A program made the position numbers and the translations under genes. Positions 1-13,379 of a stretch of DNA of 64,000 nucleotides are shown here, piece after piece. This DNA is from Acanthochlamys bracteata (lineage: Eukaryota; Streptophyta; Magnoliopsida; Pandanales; Velloziaceae), in assembly GCA_019914995.1 (NCBI GenBank), contig CM034138.1, forward strand, positions 1,302,001 to 1,366,000, written 5' to 3'. Position 1 is the stretch's first letter, and every line of letters begins with the position of its first letter. A model generated the notes under the pieces. That model saw nothing but the letters and a program-made list of their open reading frames with translations. It did not search any database and was not told the DNA's origin.

Positions 1-1841
1 CATCCAAAGATTATTCCAAGTATTATAAAATAGAAAAATATTATAGAAATGATTAAAAAGTAAGTTTAATTTTTAAAAAATATTATATATATATTATAAA
101 TTTTATGATAAATAAAATTATACTATTTTTAAAAGTTTAATAAAATTTTTGAAATATTTTTAGTAAAATTATTATAAAAAATTTATTGTAAAATAGAAAG
201 AGTTTATTTGAAATGATAAATTTGAAGTTCAGACAAATTTCTTTCAAGTACTTTTTATTCTAAAAACTATTTCATATTTTTTTCATTTTTATAGTATTTA
301 TAAAATTTTAAAATTTTAATAATTAAAATTATGTTATAAAGTTTTATATTTATAATGTTTAGTTTAATCTAAAATCAAATATATCTATTTAGAAATTTAA
401 ATATCTGTAATTTAAAAAATTTTATATTATAATTACTCCTAAACCTTCTCTCAATTCTGACAGTTAAAAAATTTCAGGATCAGGATGGATGAATAGCTAT
501 AGAAACCAAACAGTTGCTCCATGTCTATACTAGTGACCGGTGGGTCCCAGCCACTATTGAACGAGCCACATCTAATTCCAGCGTCCATTAATTTACTATA
601 GCGTGTATTCATGTGTGACCCAACAATAAAAAGCTGGCTCAGTTTAAAATTATTAAATAGTTTATAATTTTCCAAAATTATATTCAATTTTTTTATTAAA
701 AGTTTTATTTATTTTTAATTTATAAATATTAAAAATATGATAAAAAATATTTAAATAAATTTTTTATAAAAATAGTATTATATGTACCGCGGTTACCGCC
801 AAACATTTTGACTACAAAAAATTTTTAACTCTAAAAAGCTATATAAATATTTTTTTAAAATTTTTAAAATAAAAAAATGAATGAATTATAGATAATAAAA
901 TAATTTTAATTTTATAAATCTTTATAAATAAAAATATTTTCAAAAATTCAAAAAATATATTTTTTATGAGTACTTTCAAATGTTCATTTTAGATATGTTT
1001 GCCATTGATTATTAATTTCAATAAAGTAATTTTATATAATTTTTTAGAAATATCTTTAAAATTTGGAAAATAGAAATAAAAATATAAATTATAAAATAAT
1101 TATATATATAAATATATAAAATAATATATCTAAAATAATTTCTTTTTTTTTAATAAACACTTTCAAACATTCGTTCATATCTGAGAGTTGTACAACACTG
1201 TCAACACATTAAGAAATCATTTCACACCTTCACGTAAAGGACAGGGTGAAACTCAAGTAACTCCTCAATGCAAGCAAAGAAGAAAATATCGTATATATAC
1301 TCTATCTCTTTCTAAAGAAAAAAAAGTACTTATTTATCCAGCTATCATGACAGTAGACCGCCAGAAGGGAAGGAGCATATTACAAATTAAAAAATTAGCA
1401 TAATGTAAACAGTTAAAATAACTTCACTGCTTCGTATTCTCCGACTTAGAAATAGTGTACTAGTACTTTTGAAAAAAAATTTAAATAAAAATATTTTTGT
1501 TATATTTAAAAAATAAATTTTATTTTTTTATTAAAAAATAATAATAATAAGTAATAAAAAAATTTTATATTTTAAAATTTCTATTAAAATATAAAATTAA
1601 AAATTAAAAAATTAAAAATTATTTTAAAATAAGACTCTCTCCCGGAACACGTGACATGCATTATTTTTCTTTGGTCGATTAACCCGCGGGAAAATATAAA
1701 GCCCAATATTTCTAACCTAGTCTATATTAAGTCAATGCCCGTTTCTTAAGTATGTCTTAATTTCACTACCTAATAAGGGTATTTTAGTCATAAAGCCTAA
1801 ACTCCTCGCCCTCGTCTCTGTCCTGAGATATCTTACTCAAC
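1..1841. other. AT-rich intergenic DNA
   Basis: No gene was recognised here. The sequence is dominated by A and T runs and by short stretches resembling the inner part of the MITEs found elsewhere in the window (for example around 1470-1640). The short open frames have no recognisable domain and no splice context. Confidence 0.6.
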
Positions 1842-1844
1842 TAA

Positions 1845-2099
1845 TAGCGTGTTTACCGATATCTTAAACTTTATTATTTTTAAACTTATTTTTAATATAA
1901 AATATATAAAAATTAAAATAAAATTTTTTATTAATAATTTTTTTAAAATTTAAATTTAAAACTTACTATAAATATATAATTAATATAAACTTTTATTTTT
2001 ATTAAATATTTTTAATTTTTAATTTTATTTTTTAAATTTACTTATTAAAAACTCCACTTTATCCAAAAATTCTACTTCACCCTATTGGTAAACACGCCC
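1845..2099. mobile_element. Tourist/PIF-Harbinger-like MITE, copy 1
   Basis: This 255-bp AT-rich element has inverted ends: left TAGCGTGTTTACC and right GGTAAACACGCCC. The flanks are TAA (1842-1844) and TAC (2100-2102), a slightly decayed 3-bp target duplication. The interior closely matches the copy at 15612-15872, including the subterminal ACTCCACTT and CTACTTC motifs. There is no coding capacity. TIR type and TSD length fit PIF/Harbinger-derived MITEs. Confidence 0.75.
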
Positions 2100-2483
2100 T
2101 ACATTGACCCAAATACCCATGGTTAATATTCTTATTAATTAAATCGAAATTCGCCCACTAGTCTTTTCTTCTTCACCGATGATTAACAGAAATACTAATT
2201 TTTTAGTACACATTTACACTAACCCGATCTTCGCGTGCGTTAAATCCAGCGTAGTTACAAATCCAACGATCTGGATTTGGACACGTGATGACGGAGTGCA
2301 AAAGATGGTCCAAAACCGGCGTCCCAGTCTGGTTTCGTCTCGAGTGTTTCAAAAGCTTTCGCTCCTTCACTGCTCAGTGAACGCTCTTCTCGGTAATATA
2401 TAAATAATATAGATAAAGCCGCGGCTCTGCTCGTGCTCTATGTTCACCTTTTCCTTTTTTCTTTTTCATTTTCGAGTTTTTTA

Positions 2484-5400
2484 ATGGGTTCCCTGGAGAA
2501 CGGCGGAGCTCCGCCGAAGAGGACAGGGACTACAGCGGCGGCGGGAGTTGGCCGGACGTTTCTTCATAAGCCGAGATCGAGATTAGCTCGATTCCTAATC
2601 TCTGAGAAGGTTGATTACTTCCAGTGGATATGCACCATCGCAGCTTTCTTTTTCGTAGTTATTCTGTTTCAAGCGTTCCTCCCGGGTTCCTTAGAGAAAT
2701 CTTCAGCAGGAGAGCTTCGATTACCTGAAGGTCTTGATCGTGAGTTATTTGAGCACATCGGTGAGCTTGATTTTGGTGAGGGGATCCGGTTCGCTCCCTT
2801 CAAAGTTCTCGAGAAGTTTCAGAGGGAGAAGAGGAAGGTAGCCAATGCTTCGCTGCTACTCGGTCGACAGCTCACCAGGTTCGCTCTTCGAAGGCCGCAG
2901 CTTGCTCTGGTGCGCGTTTTCGTATTGGTAGTGGAATTATTCAGTTTGTTTGTTGATTGCAGCTAAATTAGAACTCCTGATATTGCAGGTTTTGCCCGAC
3001 CTGGAGGCTGATTCTATGCAGCTGCAGATGGTAACCGTTGCAGCTGCTCTGCAAGAGATTGGGTATGACATTCAGGTGAGACTTAATTGTGCTGTCAGAG
3101 CTATACATCGTTGAATTATGTTTCTGTAGTGTTTAATTTGTTCTAGAACTAGAGCTGGAGGCCTATTGAATTCCTGCTTGAAGGCTCCAAGTGCTATGTA
3201 GATGTAGCACTTAATGCTAGTAGGATCATTTCAAGTGATTGTTTCTGATTGTTTTGAGAGTTTCTGATTGTATATTTTGATGCTAGGAACTTTCAAGTGA
3301 ATTGAATTATATGGATACACTTTATTTTTGTTCATACTAAACCAATGTACTTAGGAATTTGTTTTGCAGTAACTTTTTTGGAAGGTTGGCATTACTATAT
3401 TCCTGCTAATCCAACTTGTCAAAACTTGATTAAAATGTCTTTTAGAGGTGTTATATTAAGCCACCCTTTAGTTTGCCTACCTCAGCATTAAAAGAAGATA
3501 CAAAGAAAATTATCTATACGATCTTGATTTGTTCGAAGAAAGATAGTCAATATTCTACCTGATACAGTATTATGTTAGACATTCGGTAGATAGATTGCAT
3601 GGGCTTATCTATATCTTTTAACCAACCTTTAATATCCCAAGAATTATATTTGTGAATGCGTTAGGCTGGAGGGCAGCCTGGCACCTTGAAGTTTCTTAAT
3701 GGACAGGACATACCCAGAATAGGTTGAATGCTCTAAGGGTCATGCATGTTTTGTTTTTGATTCTGCAGTTATTTACTTTGGAGGATGGCCCTGCTCATAC
3801 TGTGTGGAGAAATCTTGGAGTGCCTATTAGTATCCTGCCAATCAATCAGAAAACAGAAATAGCTGTAGATTGGCTAAGGTAAGCAACTGTTGGTTAACAG
3901 ATTGAGTTGAAACCAAGGCTTCTTGGTTGACTTTCTCTTGTTTTAGATCTTACTTTATGAGTTGTTGTGTTTGTCCATTCATACGTGTTCCAAAAGTTGG
4001 ATAACCATAAAGGTTAATCTGTTCACTACATTTTAAATGTTGATGCAGCTTTCAGGGCGTCCTTATCAGTTCTATTGCTGCCAGACCAGTATTTTCAAGG
4101 TATAGACCCACCCTGGCCTAAAGTATTCTCTTTGCATCTCCATTCTGCGATTATATTTTGGCCTTTCTTCTGAATGTAATTGTAATGAATTTTTCTTACT
4201 AAATATGCAATTTAAAGTTTCTGGCTTCTAGAGTTGGTCTTGTAGCAGTTATATGTTGCTTACTAAAGCTTTTCTTGAGCCCTCATATTCTTTGGTTCTA
4301 CTTCTCAAGGGAGTGTAATTAAAGAATTGGCCATTACCCCATCATGATGTTGGCATACCATCAATTATATATAGATTAAGCTTACATCATTAGTTCTAGT
4401 ACCTAAGCCCAATGAATGCTTTTGCAGTGTTGGAATTCAATTGTCATCTCTAATGAAAACCTGAAGCTGGATTAGCAGTTGGAACTATAAGAGTATCTGT
4501 TCAGCTCATAAAGGGGAATTTCTACGTACCAGGCTTGCGGCTTTTGTAAATATAAAACAAATTTTCATCATATACCTCATTAACGTTTGAATTTTTTCTG
4601 TTTTATATTTTGTCAAATGGAGCATGCTTCATCTTCCTGCATTATTAGCTGAAAATGAAGTCTGTTTCAGGTGAAATGGTTCCAAAATGCATGTCTTCAT
4701 GTCCTTCTTATATAATTGAGTTGCAGATGTTGAACGCAAAGCACAAATGTCCTTCTGATAATTGTTTCATTTGTGCAATATAGATCCATGGTTTTGTCTT
4801 GAAAAGATTCATGGTGGTCTATTTAACTCTTTGAGATAATTTATATGTCCAAGATTTTCAGTCTTATGCAGGAGCCTTTTAAATCCATCCCCGTTGTATG
4901 GACTATACAAGAGAGATCACTTGCTATTCGACAAAATCATTATGCAAGGAACAGTCAGATTCAACTAATTAGTGAATGGAAGCAAGTTTTTAGCAGAGCT
5001 ACAGTTGTGGTTTTTCCAACACATCTACTGCCTGTAAGATATTTTTGCACTAACCTGTTCAGTTGGCCTACTTCCCCATTTCGAGAAACTTTAAATGATT
5101 TTTTTATCTGATGTTTGATCTTTGACTATATTTTTATAGATGATGTATTCTCCATTTGATGCGGGTAACTATCTTGTCATTCCTGGCTCTTTTGCTGAAG
5201 CATGGGAAGCCAGTGCGGTTGTCTCCTCTTTTAATGAACTTGATTTTCGTTTGAAGATGGGCTATAATTCAGAGCACTTAGTCATTTCCATTGTCAGCAG
5301 TCAATTTTCATACAGTGGTATGTTGCTAGAGCATGCTCTCATCTTGCATGCTTTAAGACCCTTGGTTCAAGAACAAATATCGAATGAAAGTGCTTATTCT

Positions 5401-8400
5401 CAGATGAAAATTCTTATCCTGAGCGAAAATTCAAATGATACATTCAAGAATACGATAGAGGTAGTTTTCTAATCCTACGTCACTCTTCTTTCTTCAGCGA
5501 TCCAATTTTTCAGTTGATAGCACGCTTATTGTACCTGAACTTTGCAGACAATTTCTCAAAGGTTTGGTTATCCAAAGGGAACTGTGGAGCACATTTTTGT
5601 TGGTGGAGATTCAAGTAATTTTCTTAGTATAACTGACCTTGTAATATATGGATCATTTCTTGAAGAGCCTTCATTTCCTCCTCTTTTATTACAAGCTATG
5701 TGCTTGGGAAAGCTAGTTATTGCTCCAGACCTGGACATCATCAAGAAATATGTATGCCTCTAATACTTTGATCTGCTATATGCACTGTTGCATATTACAT
5801 CCAACTTTTCGTCTTCATGATAAAAGTTAGATATGCTCTGAGCAAACTACTAACCGAATCTTGACTGCCATGTAGATTGCTGATAAAGTTAATGGCTTCC
5901 TCTTCCCAAAGGAAAATGTTCACATACTGTTGAAGGTTGTACTGCAAACAATATCCAATGGAAAAGTATTACCATTAGCCCAGAATGTTGCATCAGTTGG
6001 TAGAGTTCAAGCCAAGAGCCTAATGGTTTCTGAAGCAATAGAAGGCTATGCAACACTTCTTGAATATATACTTGATTTTCCTTCTGAAGTTGCAAGCCCT
6101 AAGCCTGTAACAGAGATACCTGCTAGGTTGAAAGAAGGATGGCAATGGACCCTTTTCAAAGACATAAATTCTGACAGCCTGAATAGAACTCGAAGAAGCT
6201 ACAAAATCTTGGAAAAGCTAGAGGATCGTTGGAATCACACTTATCATGGTAGCCCTGCAGCTTATCTGACTAGGTTGGATGAAGCATTTTCGCCAATAGC
6301 ATGGGCAGAAGAAAAGGTTATTGAGATGGCTAACACCAAAAAAAGACTAGAAGAAGAAGAGGTACGTCATACGATTTGCGAATGTCAGTGCTCTTCCTTT
6401 CCCGTATGCATTGATTTCTTATACCATTTGTTCCTCAGAAAACATCCTGTGTTGCCTTGGTACTTAATGCAGTTGAAGGACAGAACAGAACAATCTCATG
6501 GAACATGGGAGGAAGTTTATCGAAATGCCAAAAGAGCTGATAGAGCAAAAAATGAGCTGCATGAAAGAGATGAACGGGAACTTGAACGGACGGGTCAGCC
6601 GTTGTGTATATATGAACCATATTATGGTGAAGGAGTTTGGCCCTTTCTGCACAACAGCTCATTGTATCGAGGAATAGGCTTGGTGAGTTGTTCTCAGTAC
6701 ATTCTTTTCTTTGTTTCTTAACTTCAATCTCAAAATTTAGGTTTGATTGAGTCTAATAAATTTAAATGAGGTTGACTCGATTGATTAAATCAGCAATTAT
6801 ATATATGTTCAACTTATTGGCAGTCCACTAGAGGCCGTCGTCCTGGAGCCGATGACATTGATGCCTCTTCTCGACTTCCTCTGCTTAACAATGTATACTA
6901 CAGAGATGTTCTTGGTGAATTTGGTGCATTTTTTGCTCTTGCAAATCGGGTAGACCGCATACACAAGAATGCTTGGATTGGCTTTCAGTCTTGGAAAGCA
7001 ACGGGCCAAAAGGTTTGTTAACATGAACAGACATTTTTTATGAGTTGTTAATGTTGCTATATTTGTTATCCTCTCCTGTTTAAGTGTCTTAGGTTTATGG
7101 GGTCCCTTTTCTACAGGTTAGCTTATCTAAGAAAGCTGAGAGAGTGCTTTTGGAGGCTATTCAATCACGGAGGTATGGAGATACTCTATATTTTTGGGTT
7201 CGGATGGACAAAGATCCTAGAAATGCTTTACAACAAGATTTTTGGCCCTTTTGTGATGCTATAAATGCTGGAAACTGCAGGTCAGTAGCATTCATTTGGT
7301 CTCAATTGTGTTTGTAACTATATTGATGTGCTGAGGTCTTAGTCATGCCAAAGTTAGTACAGTGATCCTGTCACCTTACATCGCTTCTTAATTTCAAAGG
7401 CTTGCGGTCTCTGAATCACTTCAAAGAATGTACAGCATTAAAGATGGTTGGAATTCTCTTCCTCCAATGCCTAGGGATGGGGATACTTGGTCCGTTATGC
7501 ATTGCTGGGCTTTGCCTAGTAAGTCTTTCCTTGAGTTCGTCATGTTTTCAAGGTAAGAAATACAACAGAAGTACTCCACTGAAAATATGTACAATGGATC
7601 ATTTTTGTGTTGTTGCTTACTGTACCTTACATTTCTTGAAGATAGAATAGATCGTAGGGCTACTAATTGTTCAGTATCATCCTTTGCAGAATGTTCATAG
7701 ATGCTTTGGATGCACAGATGTATGATGAGCATCATGATACCAAACATTGTTATTTGAGTTTATCTAAGGTATTGTTGCTGTCAAAACCCTTATTATATAT
7801 TATCTTACACCATAAAATGATCATCTCGAATGTAACTAGCAAGCCTTTACATATCAGCAGAGAATATTTGTTAGTAGTTTGGCACATCACTTTCATTGTT
7901 AGTACAAGATATTCCATATTTTTAATGTTGCCTCGAAATTGAGTTATTCATAGATTCTCTTGTAATACAGGACCGCCACTGCTATTATCGTGTTCTCGAG
8001 CTATTAATCAATGTGTGGGCATATCACAGTGCCCGTCGGATGGTTTATGTCAACCCTGAGACTGGAGCAATGCAGGAACAACATCGTTTCAAAAGCCGTA
8101 GAGGTCATATGTGGATCAAATGGTTCTCATTCTCTACTCTGAAGAGCATGGATGAAGAACTAGCAGAGGAAGCTGATACGGACCACCCCGACCGCAGATG
8201 GTTGTGGCCGTCAACTGGGGAGGTGTTTTGGCAAGGTGTTTATGACAGGGAGCGAAACATAAGGCACCAACAGAAAGAAAGAAGGCGGCAGCAAAGCAAG
8301 GACAAAATAAAAAGAATAAAGAACAGGCAACGACAGAAAACACTCGGTAAATACATAAAACCACCTCCAGATGACGCAGCAGGTTCCAATAGAACATTGA

Positions 8401-8408
8401 CATTGTGA
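2484..8408 (+). CDS. Type-II membrane glycosyltransferase, family GT1/GT4-like (At4g01210/At5g04480 type)
   Basis: Predicted 1029-residue protein from 14 exons: 2484-2909, 2989-3075, 3769-3878, 4049-4099, 4862-5033, 5140-5460, 5548-5751, 5876-6361, 6473-6682, 6824-7012, 7117-7280, 7400-7552, 7690-7768, 7971-8408. Their lengths sum to exactly 1030 codons and every junction is GT-AG. The start ATG (MGSLENG) follows an in-frame upstream ATG at 2433; I chose the second because it fits family N-termini. A single membrane segment (about residues 46-65) follows a basic cytosolic tail, as in Golgi type-II enzymes. The glycosyltransferase fold covers the middle, with motifs such as SDLVIYGSFLEE-like (TDLVIYGSFLEEPSFPP) and LGKLVIAPD. 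The C-terminal half is the plant-specific extension (LCIYEPYYGEG, RMDKDPRN, VWAYHSARRMVY) and ends in a lysine-rich tail. Donor sugar and acceptor are unknown. Intact. Confidence 0.93.
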
Positions 8409-9271
8409 CCATTTTTTTCTCACACGAGACATAAGTACGATTCATTTAACCCACGTCTTTCTTCCCCTATTTGTTTCTGCTTCATTAGTTAATGCACAGG
8501 TTACTAGGTAATATTGCTTAACCTTTGTTTTTGTTTCCCCTTCTGTACCATTATATTCTTGTATTTGAACTTGTAACAATGATGATAGCCAGAAAATATA
8601 AATTCTCTCCTATCGATTATTATGATTTTCTTTGCCCCAAGTTCTTTTCCACGACCGAGTTTAGGAATATTTATAAAAAGTGTTTTTTTAGAATGAAAAC
8701 TTTTTTTCTCTATTTTGAAAAATAAATTTATGAATTCAAAAAAAAAACAATAAATAAGATTTTATATGTAAAATTTACTTAATTTAAAATTAACTAAATT
8801 TTATAAACAAATTTATTGAAAATTGTAAAAATAAAAAATAAAAAAGTGTTTTTCTAAAAGCACAGCGCATCCTAAGTTAGTCTATATACTAACTGCAACT
8901 TGGTGACGTTTGTATACAAATGAACAAGCAACTGATCAGCTGAAGGGAGAAATTGTTTATGCTAATGGTGGCGGTGTACTTGATATTGATATAATAGAGT
9001 TCTATATTTTCTTATGACTTCTGGATGCATGTATTAGTAGTAAAATAATGTAATATCATCGAAGTAGTCAATTAGAAGACAATAATAAACTTATCGTGAA
9101 ACATACCGGCCTACACTTTATAACCCAGCAATAAAGGAATACAAAATTAGAAAAACAATATTACAAAATCAGCCCCCTATGTTACACAAAAGAAAATAAA
9201 AATAATTACTAGGGGTCTTGATCTTGCGAAACAACTGAAATTGCAATAAAATAAACTAGAAACTAATCAAG
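8409..9271. other. Intergenic, convergent 3' ends
   Basis: This is the space between the 3' end of the plus-strand glycosyltransferase and the 3' end of the minus-strand receptor kinase. It is AT-rich from about 8650 to 8850. It probably holds both 3' UTRs and no further gene. Confidence 0.6.
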
Positions 9272-11938
9272 CTATCTGGGTCCAGACAGCTGGTGCGAAG
9301 ACAAGTAAGAAGCTGATATTGCTCTGGTTTCACTGCTACTGCTGGACACCGCTGCGGTAAAGTTACCGTAATACGGGAACGGACTACTACCTCCGGGCGT
9401 GAATCCACGGCCATACAGCCGGAGAAAACCTAACGATTCAACTCTTGGTTCCCACACAGTCGTCGTGCCTTCTAACATTCCGACTACCGCCGTCATACTC
9501 GGTCGCATCACCGGTTCTTCATGCAAGCAGCAGAGAGCTATCTTAACAGCTCTCTCCACTTCTGCAGCACTAACTCTTCCTTCTAATCTTGGATCAGCAA
9601 GCTCCGCATATCGTTTTCGTTCATGCATCTCCAACGCCATCATCGGAAAATAACCACCAGAGCGGCTGCTGAAAGAGTTGCTTGGGGAAGAATTGCTTGT
9701 TCCGTAGAGTTCGCTTTCATTGGTAGGATCAGCTCCGGAACGGTTTTTCCGGCCACGTATTATTTCCAAAAGAACCATTCCGAAGCTGTAGACATCCGTA
9801 CGGTCAGAAATTGCAGAGTTTGTGAGCCATTCAGGCGCGAGGTAGCCTCTTGTTCCGCGCAGTGTTGTGAACAACCCACTTTGTTCCGGCGTGAGAAGTT
9901 TCGCAAGCCCGAAATCGGAGATTTTAACTTGACCGCCGTCATGGAGTAAAATGTTTTCCGGCTTCACATCGCAATGGATGATCTTCTGATCACAGCCTGA
10001 GTGTAAGTATGCTAATCCACGAGCTGCACCGAGAGCGATCTCCATTCTTTCGCCCCACTCTAATGGTGGTGAATTTGCAGAGAAGAGAGATCGGTCAAGT
10101 GATCCACGGTTCATGTACTCGTAGACAAGAAGTCGGCGTGATCCTTGCGCGCAGAATCCACGTAGCCGGACAAGGTTAACATGGTGAACGCTACCTATAA
10201 CAGCGATCTCGGTGCAGAACTCTTTCCGGCCTTGTGCGCCGCCGCCGCCCACACCACCGTTACCTATCCGTTTCACGGCTACCTCTGTCTTGTCAGGTAA
10301 CAATCCCTTGAAAACTTCACCAAACCCTCCTGAACCGATCTGTGTTTGAAACCCGCTCGTGGCTTCTGCAAGCTCGATGTAGGTGAACCTTGTTGGGAGA
10401 CCCGGGATCGCAATATCGTCGTCGTCGAAGTCGTCGATCTCGTTGTACGACTGCTGTAGTACTGCGCCAGAAGTTTGTCGGCCGAGTTGGATTTCTTTCA
10501 TTGACACAGGCGCTGTTTTATACTTCCGCATGCTCCGGCCAGCGTCTTTCTTTCTTCTCCACCAAATGAATCCGGCAACTGATAGAAAGATCACAAGCAG
10601 AGACGTAGCTATAGAAGGCAACAGTATTGCTGCAAGATTGGTTGATTTAGACTTGGTCTGATCCTGATCTTCGGTTCCAATAGCTTTGACATATCCTATG
10701 GTGCTGCCTGCTTCAGATGAGCTTGTGGTGAACAGCGAGCCAATTGAGTCCTCCAACAGAAAGCAAGAACCAGAAGAATTCCGGTAAAAGAAACCCAGGC
10801 ACGAGCAATTCCGATCGCAACGGTCCCTGCAAGTTGACCATTGCTCTCCGGTGCTCACCGGAATCTCAAACTTTGTTCCAAAATAACCAATCCCAGATCC
10901 CAATTGCAGATAAGAAACCTGCGTTTCGCCGCTGCAAGTGGCGGCGGAAGCCAAATCTAAGCCGTTGGAGGGTTTGCAGCCTCCTCCTGGAACGCCTCCA
11001 AACGCTGCCGGGCAGCTGCAGGAAGCATTAGACCCTATGGAGCAAACACCAAGAGAGCTGCAAGCAAACGGAAGACTACAATCGTTTTCCGGTGCCGTAA
11101 ACCGACCATCGTTGACCGAATCATTCCGAGCTGTTGAGTAGCTAATTATCTGAAGCCGGCCGCCTGAATCAAGCGTAAGTATCCGAAACCCAGCTTGTGG
11201 AATCACATCCGTCGAAGCTTCGAAGACCGCTCTCCGGCCATCTCCAGTGAGGAAATACAACCCGGTTTCATTAGCCAGCATATAACCAATATCGGCGTTG
11301 GAATCTCTAGTAAACCTGACATCATTAGACAATCTCCAGTATATCTGCCCATGTCTCCACCTTAACAGCGCATCACCGGCGCTCACCACAAACCTATAAT
11401 CCCCTTCGGATAAATTTGTCGGCGAGACCGAACTAATAATCGAACCACCAGTTTCAAGACGCTGTCCAGTGACAATCGTATCTGTCGGATAATCAACCGA
11501 TTGCCAGAGCGTTGAATTCTTCGAATCAAGAAGAACAAGATTGCCGGAATCTAGAAGCCGGAGAAGTGCAACGGGTTTACGGATCGACGGAGTGGACCAA
11601 GCGATAGAACCGTTTAGAAGGGTGATAACTAGACCAGTGGAGGTAAACTTGACTTGACCGGAGTTGGGTATAGGATTGTTTCTGTTTGCTGACCACACGA
11701 TCGTATTTGTTGGTAAGTGAACGATGGAAAAATAGAAGTTGGATTGCTGCTTGCCAGGATTGCGAATTCCGGCGCTGAAAGCGGAGTTAGAAGATATTAG
11801 GAAGAAGCCGGAGTTGTCCACGTAGTCGAGATTTGATGCTGTGAAGTTTGGAGGAATTGAATCGGAGAAGACCGGGCCGGCGAAAGAGTTGTGGAAGAAG
11901 AAGAACAGAAGAAGAAGAAGAGTTGGGAGAGAAGCCAT
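9272..11938 (-). CDS. G-type lectin S-receptor-like Ser/Thr kinase
   Basis: Intronless, 888 residues. In order: signal peptide (1-20); bulb-type mannose-binding lectin domain (about 45-155, with DSGNLVLLD and WQSVDYPTDT); S-locus/EGF-like Cys cluster (287-321); PAN-like Cys region (about 335-415); transmembrane helix (434-459); basic stop-transfer WRRKK; kinase domain (about 530-825). Visible kinase features are the glycine loop GSGGFGEV (535-542), VAVK lysine (556), catalytic loop HCDVKPEN (655-662), DFG (675-677) and APE (701-703). The residue before the catalytic Asp is Cys, not Arg, so this is a non-RD kinase, a class common among immune receptors. The protein should sit in the plasma membrane with the lectin outside. 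It resembles the At5g35370 type. The ligand is unknown. Start is the first ATG, directly followed by a good signal peptide. Confidence 0.95.
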   Translation of the reverse strand: MASLPTLLLLLFFFFHNSFAGPVFSDSIPPNFTASNLDYVDNSGFFLISSNSAFSAGIRNPGKQQSNFYFSIVHLPTNTIVWSANRNNPIPNSGQVKFTSTGLVITLLNGSIAWSTPSIRKPVALLRLLDSGNLVLLDSKNSTLWQSVDYPTDTIVTGQRLETGGSIISSVSPTNLSEGDYRFVVSAGDALLRWRHGQIYWRLSNDVRFTRDSNADIGYMLANETGLYFLTGDGRRAVFEASTDVIPQAGFRILTLDSGGRLQIISYSTARNDSVNDGRFTAPENDCSLPFACSSLGVCSIGSNASCSCPAAFGGVPGGGCKPSNGLDLASAATCSGETQVSYLQLGSGIGYFGTKFEIPVSTGEQWSTCRDRCDRNCSCLGFFYRNSSGSCFLLEDSIGSLFTTSSSEAGSTIGYVKAIGTEDQDQTKSKSTNLAAILLPSIATSLLVIFLSVAGFIWWRRKKDAGRSMRKYKTAPVSMKEIQLGRQTSGAVLQQSYNEIDDFDDDDIAIPGLPTRFTYIELAEATSGFQTQIGSGGFGEVFKGLLPDKTEVAVKRIGNGGVGGGGAQGRKEFCTEIAVIGSVHHVNLVRLRGFCAQGSRRLLVYEYMNRGSLDRSLFSANSPPLEWGERMEIALGAARGLAYLHSGCDQKIIHCDVKPENILLHDGGQVKISDFGLAKLLTPEQSGLFTTLRGTRGYLAPEWLTNSAISDRTDVYSFGMVLLEIIRGRKNRSGADPTNESELYGTSNSSPSNSFSSRSGGYFPMMALEMHERKRYAELADPRLEGRVSAAEVERAVKIALCCLHEEPVMRPSMTAVVGMLEGTTTVWEPRVESLGFLRLYGRGFTPGGSSPFPYYGNFTAAVSSSSSETRAISASYLSSHQLSGPR

Positions 11939-12850
11939 GAGAAAGAAGGAGAAGAGAAGGAAGAAGAAGAATCCATGAATATTTTGATGGAGAGAAGAAT
12001 TATTGTGAAGGGTTTGAAGACGGGAGACGGTGTGGGCGGTTGGAGTCGTTGACTAAGGCCTAGGGGGGCGTTCTGGAGTGAATAGGGGGACAACAAAATA
12101 GTCAGCCTGAGTTTTGATTGGAACTTCAAAATGAGTAGATTAGATGATGATGGGCTTTTACTTCTATTTAGGCTTTGGGATTTGATTTGTTTGATTGAGA
12201 CAGGTATGGTACAGCCCAACGAAAAAGCCAAAACCGGTCAATTTGCAGAGAACCCCTTCAATGTCGGGTGGCAAATTAGATTAATAATTAATTTTAAATC
12301 GACATACTTAATTATTAAATAAAATTATTAATTTCAATTCATTTTTAATAGAAAATATTTACTGATTGAAATTCAAATTGATATTTTATATAAGTAAAAT
12401 TATTAATTATTAATTTTATATTTTTAAATTTTACTAAAATTATAAAATTAATTAAAATAAATATGTACGATATTTTTTACAAAAATATATAATAAATATT
12501 TATAAAAGTATGAATTTTAAAATATTTTTATTTGTTCTAAAATATTTTTAAAAAATAAACTTAAGTTAACATTAAAAAAATGATTTCATTTTGTTAAAAT
12601 TATATAAAATATTAATCTAAACTTAAGTTAACATAAAAAATTAATCTATAATTATGTTAATAAAATTAGTTGAAAGTTATAATATATAAAAATTATATTA
12701 ATATAAATAAAAAAATTATTTGAGTTTTTTATAAAAATTAACACTTTGTCCTTCAAACAAGTAAGAAAAGGAACATCCCTAAATTAAAACCAGAATTATG
12801 GACCGCGAATGAAAATTCATTAGCAGAATTCAGAACTCAACGGTAAGATG
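11939..12850. other. Upstream region of the receptor kinase, AT-rich
   Basis: The first about 60 bases upstream of the kinase ATG are purine-rich (GAAGAA repeats; CT-rich leader on the minus strand), which suits a plant 5' UTR. From about 12290 on the DNA is very AT-rich and no gene is seen. Confidence 0.5.
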
Positions 12851-13379
12851 GCAACCTACCTTCAATTATCTCGTCTATAATGTTTCGTCTTGCTTCTGCT
12901 TCTTCCTCAATGTATTGACAAGATTGAGCCTAGAGATACTGAAATATCCCCATCTTCCTGCACAAGAGGACATTCTATGTACAATTTCACAAGTACAGGA
13001 TGCTGACCTTATGCTTTTGGGCGTATTCAAATATCAGTAACTAAATTTTATAAAAATAAAAAATAAAAAATAAAATTTTAAAAAAAATAAAGTAAAAATA
13101 GAATTTAATACTTATGTTTTAATAAGTTTTAAAAGTGTGTTAAAAATTTAAAAATATAATTGTATTAGAAAGTGTGCAAATAAAATATTATAATTAAAAT
13201 TTCGTATATAAAAATAGAATTCTAAATTTTTTATATAATTAAAATATATAAACTATTTAGAACTCAAAATCTGACGAGAGAAAGTGGAGTTAGCGGCGTT
13301 TGAAACATGCGCTTTCAAGAAAAGCACAACAAAAAAATCAAGAATCATGAAAGCTGAAAAAAAATTGAATAGGACATAC

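Noticed and set aside
9399-11141. Plus-strand open frames of 67-108 codons across this interval
   Set aside because: They are antisense shadows of the intact receptor kinase, with no domain or plausible codon pattern.
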